From Bugula neritina (lineage: Eukaryota; Bryozoa; Gymnolaemata; Cheilostomatida; Bugulidae): a DNA stretch of 64,000 bases. Each line of letters begins with the position of its first letter. The first letter of the stretch is position 1. Below are positions 12,336 to 21,956 of this stretch, piece after piece. The position numbers and the translations under genes were made by a program. Where the stretch lies: assembly GCA_964035545.1 (NCBI GenBank), contig OZ037768.1, positions 357,501-421,500 of the forward strand, given 5' to 3'. The notes under the pieces were generated by a model. The model made no database searches and was not told where the DNA came from. It saw only the letters and a list, made by a program, of their open reading frames with translations.

Positions 12336-15300
12336 ATGGCTAAAAGAAGTAACGCCCACATAAAAATGCCGCCAAGGTGGCTGAACTGTCCCAGGAAAAG
12401 TCAGCTGATAGCAGGTAAAACTTAAACCTCTTTTTCTCTATGATACAATATTAGGTTTTGCCTTCTTTTTCTAAGTCTTGCTTACAAAGTCTACCCACAC
12501 TGGCTTTCTATTGCAAGGTTTAGTTAAGAAGCATGTATGAAGTTGAAGACAACTCCTTTTTTACCTCTAAAGTATGAGAGCTTGTTTACAGATAAGTTCA
12601 TAGCCTTCAAGACCCCTCTGGACCACAGGTACGACGAGGAGGTGCCAGACGAGTGTAAGTTCAACATGCAGATGTTCATGTCGTCCACAAAGAATTCCTA
12701 TCACAGGGCTGTTGGACTCATAGTCGATCTCACAAATACCAAACGGTTTTATAATAAGGAGGAAGTGGAGTCTACTGGATGTAAATACGTGAAACTGCAG
12801 TGTAAAGGGTGGGTAACTTCTCTCTATGCACTTCTCTCTATACACTGTATGTTATATACTGTATACTGCTGCACTATATACTGCTGCACTATCAGGTAGT
12901 AGCTAATTGGTGTTTAACACTGACGTCTGCTTTCTTTTAGTCACGGTGAGACTCCAGACAGAGAGCAGACGGTGCTATTTATAGATGTGGTACACAAATT
13001 TATCCGACAGAAACCTCTTGAACTCATTGGTTAGTTATTTTATTCGTCTTCATGTGCTTTCTTTTGCCTTATAAGGTGATGAATTGTATATGTGTACATT
13101 GTCCTGTATTCCATGGTATGTCATTCTATTTCATTGTATTATATATCTATTGTTATCTTATATATACTATATTATATAACTATTCTCTCAAGGTATTCAC
13201 TGTACTGTAACTATTCTCTCAAGGTGTTCACTGTACTGTAACTATTCTCTCAAGGTGTTCACTGTACTGTAACTATTCTCTCAAGGTGTTCACTGTACTG
13301 TAACTATTCTCTCAAGGTGTTCACTGTACTGTAACTATTCTCTCAAGGTGTTCACTGTACTGTACCTATTCCCTCAAGGTGTTCACTGTACTGTAACTAT
13401 TCTCTCAAGGTGTTCACTGTACTGTAACTATTCTCTCAAGGTGTTCACTGTACTGTAACTACTCTCTCAAGGTGTTCACTGTACTGTAACTATTCTCTCA
13501 AGGTGTTCACTGTACTGTAACTATTCTCTCAAGGTGTTAACTGTATTGTAACTATTCTCTCAAGGTGTTCACTGTATTGTACCTATTCTCTCAAGGTGTT
13601 CACTGTATTGTAACTATTCTCTCAAGGTGTCCACTGTACTGTAACTATTCTCTCAAGGTGTTCACTGTACTGTACCTATTCCCTCAAGGTGTTCACTGTA
13701 CTGTAACTATTCTCTCAAGGTGTTCACTGTACTGTAACTATTCTCTCAAGGTGTTCACTGTACTGTAACTACTCTCTCAAGGTGTTCACTGTACTCATGG
13801 TTTCAACAGAACCGGATTCCTCATCTGCTCTTACTTAGTGGAGCAGATGGACTGGAGGTGAGTTGGTTATTCTCCTTCTCCCGCCTCCTACCCTCTCCTA
13901 TACCCTACCCTCTCCTATATCCTACCCTCTCCTATATCCTACCCTCTCCTATATCCTACCCTCCCCTATATCCTACTCTCTCCTATATCCTACTCTCTCC
14001 TATATCCTACCCTCTCCTATATCCTACCCTCCCCTATATCCTACTCTCTCCTATATCCTACTCTCTCCTATATCCTACCCTCTCCCGCCTTCTACCCTCT
14101 CCTATATCCTACCCTCTCTTATATCCTACCCTCTCTTATATCCTACCCTCTCCTATCCTGCCCTCTCTTATATCCTACCCTCTCCTATATCCTACTCTTT
14201 CCTATCCTACCCTCTCTCACCACTGCTGTAACTATTATTTGTCACGTGACATTGAAAAGTATTGCTAATTTTGAACATTTAGATAAATTTCTACTCTTGT
14301 TGTTGCAGCATAGAAGCGGCTGTGCATACTTTCTCACAGAGCAGATTTCCTGGCATATACAAAGGTGGTTACATAAAAGAGCTCTTCAAGACATACGGGG
14401 ACGTTGACGATGCCCCCGACGCCCCTCTCCTCCCTGATTGGTGTAATGGTGAGGTTTAGTGACTGAAATCATCTAATGGAATCACTACGTAATTGAGTAA
14501 CATGCTGAGCCTTATCACATGTAGACTATACATAGACCTAGTATATCTCTCGCAGGTATAACTGTTATCACATGTAGACTATACATAGACCTAGTATATC
14601 TCTCGCAGGTATAACTGTTATCACATGTAGACTATACATAGACCTAGTATATCTCTCGCAGGTATAACTGTTATCACATGTAGACTATACATAGACCTAG
14701 TATATCTCTCGCAGGTATAACTGTTATCACATGTAGACTATACATATACCTAGTATATCTCTCGCAGGTATAACTGTTATCACATGTAGACTATACATAG
14801 ACCTAGTGTATCTCTCGCAGGTATAACTGTTATCACATGTAGACTATACATAGACCTAGTATATCTCTCGCAGGTATAACTGTTATCACATGTAGACTAT
14901 ACATAGACCTAGTATATCTCTCGCAGGTATAACTGTTATCACATGTAGATTATACATAGACCTAGTATATCTCTCGCAGGTATATCTGTTATCACATGTA
15001 GACTATACATAGACCTAGTATATCTCTCGCAGGTATAACTGTTATCACATGTAGACTATACATAGACCTAGTATATCTCTCGCAGGTATAACTGTTATCA
15101 CATGTAGACTATACATAGACCTAGTATATCTCTCGCAGGTATAACTGTTATCACATGTAGACTATACATAGACCTAGTATATCTCTCGCAGGTATAACTG
15201 TTATCACATGTAGATTATACATAGACCTAGTATATCTCTCGCAGGTATATCTGTTATCACATGTAGACTATACATAGACCTAGTATATCTCTCGCAGGTA

Positions 15301-18300
15301 TAACTGTTATCACATGTAGACTATACATAGACCTAGTATATCTCTCGCAGGTATAACTGTTATCACATGTAGACTATACATAGACCTAGTATATCTCTCG
15401 CAGGTATAACTGTTATCACATGTAGACTATACATAGACCTAGTATATCTCTCGCAGGTATAACTGTTATCACATGTAGACTATACATAGACCTAGTATAT
15501 CTCTCGCATAACTGTTATCACAGTTTGTTCGATAGACAACTTTATAGTAACTGTATCTTTTGTTAAGGCAGTTATTGTTTGACCAAATAAATGCTCTCTG
15601 ATACTGGAGGAAAGATCACTTTGTATTATTAATTGTGACAGAGGATGAGGCCGCAGACTTAGATGATGATGGGAACGAGTTAGACGGTCCCACTGCTAGT
15701 AGGAAAAGAAGACAGGAGCCCGTCAAAGCCAACCCGACTTTCATGGCTGGTGTTGGTGGAGCCACAGCTATTACAGACCAGCCCAGACTTTCTGAGATTC
15801 AGCACAGAGTGCAGGACATGTGTGGGTGGAGCAAGTGAGTACATGTGTAGGTGGAGCTAGTGAGTACATGTGTGAGTGGAGCTAGTGAGTACATGTGTGG
15901 GTGGAGCTAGTGAGTACATGTGTGGGTAGAGCTAGTGAGTACAGGACATGTGTGGGTGGAGCTAGTGAGTACATGTGTGGGTGGAGCTAGTGAGTACATG
16001 TGTGGGTGGAGCAAGTGAGTACATGTGTGGGTAGAGCTAGTGAGTACATGTGTGGGTGGAGCTAGTGAGTGCAGGACATGTGTGGGTGGAGCTAGTGAGT
16101 GCAGGACATGTGTGGGTGGAGCTAGTGAGTGCAGGACATGTGTGGGTGGAGCAAGTGAGTACATGTGTAGGTGGAGCTAGTGAGTACATGTGTGGGTGGA
16201 GCTAGTGAGTACATGTGTGGGTGGAGCTAGTGAGTTCAGGACATGTGTGGGTGGAGCTAGTGAGTGCAGGACATGTGTGGGTGGAGCAAGTGAGTACATG
16301 TGTAGGTGGAGCTAGTGAGTACATGTGTGGGTGGAGCTAGTGAGTACATGTGTGGGTGGAGCTAGTGAGTACATGTGTGGGTAGAGCTAGTGAGTACAGG
16401 ACATGTGTGGGTGGAGCTAGTGAGTACATGTGTGGGTGGAGCAAGTGAGTACATGTGTGGGTAGAGCTAGTGAGTTCAGGACATGTGTGGGTGGAGCTAG
16501 TGAGTAAATGACGTGTGTGGGTGGACCTAGTGAGTGCAGGACATGTGTGGGTGGAGCTAGTGAGTACATGTGTGGGTGGAGCTAGTGAGTACATGTGTGG
16601 GTGGAGCTAGTGACTTGAAGCTTAAGTTCCTTTATTTCCTCATGCATTTAGGATGGGGTTCCCAGGTTCCCAGCCTGTTTCGATGGATGTGAAAAATATA
16701 AAGTTGCTTCATGAGAAAAGATACTTTGTGAGTTGGAAGGCTGATGGTACAAGGTGAGGGTATAAGATGGAGTATATAAGCATGTGCTAGAGTCTAGACT
16801 ATTAGGCTACCTATAATATACGTGGTGCTAATATGTGTTTACAGGTACATGATGCTAATATATGTTTACAGGTACATGATGCTAATGTATGTTTACAGGT
16901 ACATGATGCTAATATATGTTTACAGGTACATGATGCTAATATATGTTTACAGGTACATGATGCTAATACGTGTTTACAGGTACATGATGCTAATACGTGT
17001 TTACAGGTACATGATGCTAATAGATGGCCCTGGTGCCGTATACATGATAGATAGAGATAACTGTGTCTTCCACATTCCCTCCGTCGAGTTCCCTAAGAGG
17101 GATTTGTCTTCCCATGTCTCTGGCACGCTGCTAGACGGAGAACTGGTGATAGACGAAGACCGTATGACTCACAGGAAGGTGGCCCGGTATCTCATATACG
17201 ACATCATCTCGTTTGAGGTGGGTGTTACTGGACAGCCTATTCGCCTACTGTTACGTGTGTAGGAACAACGCTATGACACTGAGGCTTAGAGACGTGCTCT
17301 TTGGTGTTTCAGGGTAAGGAGGTGGGAAAGACAGACTTCAACACCAGACTGATATGTATCAAGAAGGAGATATATGGCCCGAGGGTTGAGAAACAGCAGA
17401 AGGGGCTGTTAGATCGGTCCAGAGAGCCCTTCGGTATTAGACCAAAACCCTTTTATGATCTCAGTCAGTCTTCTCGAATAAACGACGTTAAGAAGGTGTG
17501 TCCAGTATCCTATGTAATATACTACAGTATCCTCTGTAATATACTGCAGTATCCTATGTAATATACTACAGTATCCTCTGTAATATACTACAGTATCCTC
17601 TGTAATATACTACAGTATCCTCTGTAATATACTACAGTATCCTCTGTAATATACTACAGTATCCTCTGTAATACACTACAGTATCCTCTGTAATATACTA
17701 CAGTATCCTCTGTAATACACTATAGTATCCTCTGTAATACACTGCAGTATCCTCTGTAATATACTACAGTATCCTCTGTAATATACTACAGTACCCTCTG
17801 TAATATACTACAGTACCCTCTGTAATATACTACAGTACCCTCTGTAATATACTACAGTATCCTCTGTAATATACTACAGTATCCTCTGTAATATACTACA
17901 GTATTCTCTGTAATATGCTGCAGTATCCTCTGTAATATACTACTACTACGTTTCCATTACTTTTAGTTACTTAGTGAGGAGTTCACCAAATCTCTGGGAC
18001 ACGAGACAGACGGTCTGGTATTCCAACCTGGTGGTCCTACTGATGTAATATTCTATTATATTATTATATTCTATCATTATATATACTAGTATAAAGACTA
18101 TATATACTAGTATAAATACTGTATATACTAGTATAAATACTGTATATACTAGTATAAAGACTGTATATACTAGTATAAAGACTGTATATATACTAGTATA
18201 AAGACTGTATATACTAGTATAAAGACTATATATATACTAGTATAAAGACTGTATATACTAGTATAAAGACTATATATACTAGTATAAAGACTGTATATGT

Positions 18301-20987
18301 ACTGACAGGTTTATGCTGCTGGTAGACAAGACGACGTTCTTAAATGGAAGCCGCCGCACCTCAACAGTATTGATTTCAAATTGAGTATAGTCAAGCAGTC
18401 TTCGGTTGGGTGAGTAGCACTAGTAGTAGTAGTGGTAGCAGCAGTAGTAGTGGTAGTTATAGTAGTAGTAGTACTAGTAGTAGTACTAGTAGTAATACTA
18501 GTAGTAATACTAGTAGTAGTAGTGGTAGTAGTAGTAGTAGTACTAGTAGTAGTAGTACTACTACTACTAGTACTTCTAGTACTACTAGTAGTAGTAGTAG
18601 TTCAATGCATTATCCTCATGACTATACCATGTAATGTTTCAGAATGCTCACAGAAACAAAAGGTTTGCTGTACGTTGGAGGGTTTGACAGACCCCTCGAC
18701 CAGATGAAGGTGGTGTATCAGTTCTTAGTCTAACATGTTTACCAATGAAACATTAATTTTCACATTTTCACATTAATTCTCAAATTTGCTTAAGAATAAT
18801 TTGTCTTGATTATATTATACAGTTATCATATATTATACAGTTATCATATATTATACAGTTATCATATATTATACAGTTATCATATATTATACAGTTATCA
18901 TATATTATACAGTTACCATATATTATACATATATTATACAGTTACCATATGTTAGTTATTCTAAAGGTAACAAAAGACCTTCACCAATACAACAACAAAA
19001 TAGTAGAGTGTTCCTGGGATGTTGAGAAGAAAGGCTGGAAGTTTATGAGAGAGAGAACAGACAAGTCTTTCCCCAACGCCTATTCCACTGCTATAGGTGA
19101 GCTATTACTACTCATTATACTGTATATTATATAGACTATTCCACTGCTATAGGTGAGCTATTACTACTCATTATACTGTATATTATATAGACTACTCCAC
19201 TGCTATAGGTGAGCTATTACCACTTGTTATACTGTATATTATATAGACTACTCCACTGCTATAGGTGAGCTATTACTACTTGTTATACTGTATATTATGT
19301 GTTATACTCAGGGTTGGGGTCAATTACATGTAAATGTAATTAATTACAATTACAATTACAATTACATGAAGATTTGTCAATTACAATTAAAATTATAATT
19401 ACAGTTAAAAATAAATGTAATTAATTACAATTACAATTACATGGCAATGTAATTAATTACAATTACAATTACTTTTGTTCTCACAAGGAATAAATACAAG
19501 TCACTTCTAGGGTCCAACTACCAGGGGCAGTGTTGACAGTGGTGAACCTCTTTTGTTTTCTACATGCAGTGATACTATTATGTCATTCCATACCAAATCA
19601 ACCAACTTTCAAGGGGTCCCACATCTTTGTGTCTCAGATTTTGCTCATATTTACACTAAATGGACCTACACATGTTCAGATTACCATTCGTGAATATTTC
19701 TGGCCTGACACAAAAATATTTTGAGAAATTACTACTTTGGTGAACAAAAGTTGGAAAATATTTTGAGGAAAATTTGTGATTTATACTTTTAGACCAATTT
19801 ATAAGTAATTTAAAATTTGATTAGGCGAGTATTTGAAATTTTTCAAAATTTACAAAGATTTGTTCATATTCAATGACTTTGCATATATGCACACAAAATA
19901 TTCTGTAGTATGTGTTGCTACTAGTGCAAATTGATAGGTATTATCAAATCACACAGCAAATTTTAAGGCTCAGTCTAGAAAAATGATTGAGATATAGACG
20001 TTTATAGATTAGTCTAAAAGTAGAAATCACAAATTTTACTCAAAATGTTTCTCAACCTTTGTCTACAAAAATAGTCAGTTCTCAAAAAAAATTTGTGTCA
20101 GGTCAAAAATACTGAAGAAGAGAACTTGAGGCATGTGTAGGTCTATTTGGTGTAAACATGAACAAAATCTGAAACGCAAATAGACGCGGGCAATTCGGTG
20201 AGTTAGCATGGAATGACCCTATACTATATTGACCTAACTATCTGAACTTGTTATTTAACAGTAGGCATTGTAGAAAAAGAAGGAGTTTTTTAAGATTTAA
20301 AAGTTTGAAATAATTGACATGTAATTATAAAGTAATTGTAAAAATCAATTACATTAGATATGTAATTAATTACAATTACAATTTTAAACCTCAATTACAA
20401 ATTACATTCAATTACTTGAAAAAATGTAATTAATTACAGCCAATTACAATTACAAATTACAATTACCCCAACCCTGGTTATACTACAGTAACAACTGTAT
20501 ATCATATAGCATATTATATAGCATGTTATATATTATATTATATAGTATGTTATATATTATATTATATAATATATAGTATGTTATATATTATACTAATAGC
20601 TGTATATTATATAATAATAGAGGAATATTATATATACTAATAGCTGTATATTATATAATAATAGAGCAATATTATATTATACTAATAGCTGTATATTATA
20701 TAATAATAGAGGAATATTATATTATACTAATAGCTGTATATTATATAATAATAGAGGAATATTATATATACTAATAGCTGTATATTATATAATAATAGAG
20801 GAATATTATATATACTAATAGCTGTATATTATATAATAATAGAGGAATATTATATATACTAATAGCTGTGGTGGAAAGCATCAAAAACCCTGTGACGGAA
20901 AAAATCCTCCTAGACTTTCTCTACAAGTATTGCTGGAGACCTCAGCCCAAGCCCTCCACCACCATGGGTCCACCTGCCCCTAAATGA
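12336..20987 (+). CDS. RNGTT: mRNA capping enzyme, RNA triphosphatase + guanylyltransferase, 14 exons
   Basis: This bifunctional nuclear enzyme removes the gamma phosphate of nascent Pol II RNA and adds GMP. Exons: 12336-12414, 12529-12808, 12941-13029, 13782-13857, 14309-14448, 15642-15834, 16652-16753, 17007-17217, 17313-17495, 17967-18044, 18309-18409, 18643-18709, 18967-19096, 20866-20987; 616 residues (human 597). The N-terminal half is a cysteine phosphatase with [10 protein letters not shown] (Cys about 153), starting at the very edge of exon 4. The guanylyltransferase half has motif I KADGTR (Lys about 315, splitting exons 7 and 8), [27 protein letters not shown] and DDVLKWKPP, then the OB-fold tail with [13 protein letters not shown]. 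The start [20 protein letters not shown] matches the family N-terminus. Exon 2 has an ambiguous NAGNAG acceptor (12529 or 12532). Several introns carry arrays that copy the adjoining exon edges, so splicing fidelity here deserves attention. Confidence 0.96.
13184..13795. repeat. 31-bp array carrying the exon 4 acceptor and exon head, RNGTT intron 3
   Basis: About 19 copies of a 31-bp unit run up to and into exon 4. Each holds TCTCAAG followed by GTGTTCACTGTACT, identical to the true acceptor and the first 14 coding bases (codons for V-H-C-T of the phosphatase loop), then GTAACT. The authentic site is simply the last copy, where CATGG replaces GTAAC. Confidence 0.93.
13880..14218. repeat. 17-bp pyrimidine-rich array, RNGTT intron 4
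   Basis: About 19 copies of a CCCTCTCCTATATCCTA unit begin shortly after the GTGAGT donor. The strand is nearly all pyrimidine apart from the ATA steps. Confidence 0.9.
14519..15516. repeat. 51-bp array with CAG/GTATAA in every unit, RNGTT intron 5
   Basis: About 20 nearly identical 51-bp copies. Each holds TATCTCTCGCAG followed directly by GTATAACT, so an acceptor-like and a donor-like site abut. Neither flanking exon edge is copied. Copies differ by scattered single bases (for example GTAGATTATA for GTAGACTATA), pointing to recent homogenisation. Confidence 0.93.
15808..16613. repeat. 25/31-bp array carrying the exon 6 tail and donor, RNGTT intron 6
   Basis: Around 30 copies of ACATGTGTGGGTGGAGCTA followed by GTGAGT, sometimes extended by the preceding GCAGG. 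The exon 6 3' end (codons QDMCGWSK) and its donor form the first copy. Only about four intronic copies keep the authentic CAA before GTGAGT (16011-16160, 16285-16295, 16441-16450); the others read CTA. Confidence 0.93.
16833..17022. repeat. 27-bp in-frame array carrying the exon 8 acceptor and head, RNGTT intron 7
   Basis: Seven copies of a 27-bp unit with TTTACAG followed by GTACATGATGCTAATA. The true exon 8 begins at 17007 with the same 16 bases. The unit length is nine codons and the frame shared with exon 8 has no stop. Confidence 0.93.
17510..17945. repeat. 22-bp array filling RNGTT intron 9
   Basis: About 20 copies of a unit with core CTCTGTAATATACTACAGTA run from just after the GTGTGT donor to near the acceptor. 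The unit holds CTACAG but no exon sequence. Confidence 0.9.
18068..18297. repeat. About 21-bp ATACTAGTATAAAGACTGT array, RNGTT intron 10
   Basis: Roughly ten copies of a partly palindromic unit (ATACTAGTAT) between exons 10 and 11. Confidence 0.88.
18413..18605. repeat. (AGT)n microsatellite in RNGTT intron 11
   Basis: The tract starts at the GTGAGT donor itself and fills most of the intron; it ends in an inverted ACT stretch at about 18556-18585. Confidence 0.88.
18815..18950. repeat. 18-bp TTATACAGTTATCATATA array, RNGTT intron 12
   Basis: About seven copies immediately upstream of exon 13. The acceptor (TTCTAAAG) is outside the unit. Confidence 0.85.
19080..19300. repeat. 56-bp array carrying the exon 13 tail and donor, RNGTT intron 13 (5' side)
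   Basis: The exon end TATTCCACTGCTATAG plus GTGAGCTATTAC recurs three more times in the intron at 56-bp spacing, each with an intact GTGAGC donor. A transposon lies directly downstream. Confidence 0.9.
19309..20476. mobile_element. Non-autonomous hAT-type DNA transposon (1,168 bp, internally palindromic)
   Basis: The element begins CAGGGTTGGGGT and ends with the inverse ACCCCAACCCTG. It is flanked by a perfect 8-bp direct repeat GTTATACT (19301-19308 and 20477-20484), the target-site length of the hAT superfamily. Both ends carry many AATTACAATTAC subterminal repeats. The interior is a long imperfect inverted repeat: for example ATTCCAT near 19578 mirrors ATGGAAT near 20210, and the segments around 19710-19800 and 20000-20090 mirror each other. 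No transposase frame is present, so it would need an enzyme from elsewhere. It sits inside RNGTT intron 13. Confidence 0.9.
20577..20870. repeat. About 42-bp array carrying the exon 14 acceptor, RNGTT intron 13 (3' side)
   Basis: Six to seven copies of a unit with TATACTAATAG followed by CTGT. The real acceptor of exon 14 (20866) is the last copy and shares the first four exon bases. The TACTAAT of each unit also resembles a branch-point sequence. Confidence 0.88.
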
Positions 20988-21956
20988 GATCACTATGGGG
21001 GGGGGGTAATACTACCCCCTCTCCTTCTCACACCTACACAGTAGCTATGTCTCCATTGTGTAGCTTTGTGCCAGTTGCTAAGGAAGTATGGAGCTGCATT
21101 AGTCATGGTTACCATGACAACATATAACAGGAAACAGCAGCTAGTACAGCACACATTATCTGACATATTATATAATCTGATGGTTATGTTTAGCTGCTTG
21201 GTAAATATCTTTATTTAATTTCAAACTTGCTGTCTACACAATGAGATCTGGTAATCTAGATAAAATATGTACATAATTGTAACAAACGGTCCTTGTAAAA
21301 ACATATTATTTTATTTCAAATTGTTTTGCTATATGGGTATAATAATATATATTTATATAAGACAAATTTGATTGAGAAATGTATTTAACACTTTTTCTAG
21401 GTTAATTCAACTTTCTGAACAGTAAAACAATGTAAGGGTTTTGCAGTAATGAATTTTATTTATTTAAAATATAGATTCAGGGCAATCCATACATATAGCA
21501 TGACTCATTGTTGCGTTGCAGTATTATAACAGAATATACTGTATAACATCATACTGTAAAACCTCTGCAAAGTCTATATGCTGGCTCTGGAGTCCACACT
21601 GAGAGAAAATAACTTCAATATATAAATTTCCCAGGAAGGACAATGACAAAGGACTTATTAAATTGCTGTTATTTAGGTTCTCACAATGCATGTCCTGTGC
21701 TTAAATTACCACATCACTTTGTGTTACACTTGATGTAAATCATACATATTCTAACTGAATGCAGGGAAGGTGGAGGTTGTTATGAAAAATATAATATAAT
21801 TTATAGAGTAACTAGTTCAGAACAAATGTAAACAAAAAATAATGTACCAATTGAAGACAAATAATAATTTTTTAAAATATTACTTATACAATTGCTACAA
21901 AATAGCATTAGTATACATGATCTTTTATATTAGAGTAGATGATGAACTGTAGTGGT
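20988..21956. other. Convergent 3' regions of RNGTT and FOXRED2-like A
   Basis: An AT-rich 1-kb gap between two stop codons, including an 11-G run near 20997. On the minus strand an ATAAATAAAA stretch near 21455 could serve as the poly(A) signal of the FOXRED2-like gene. No exon is recognised. Confidence 0.5.

Noticed and set aside
14519-15516. CRISPR-like look of regular repeats
   Set aside because: Units are directly contiguous with no unique spacers, and they lie in a eukaryotic intron. The same holds for the other arrays.
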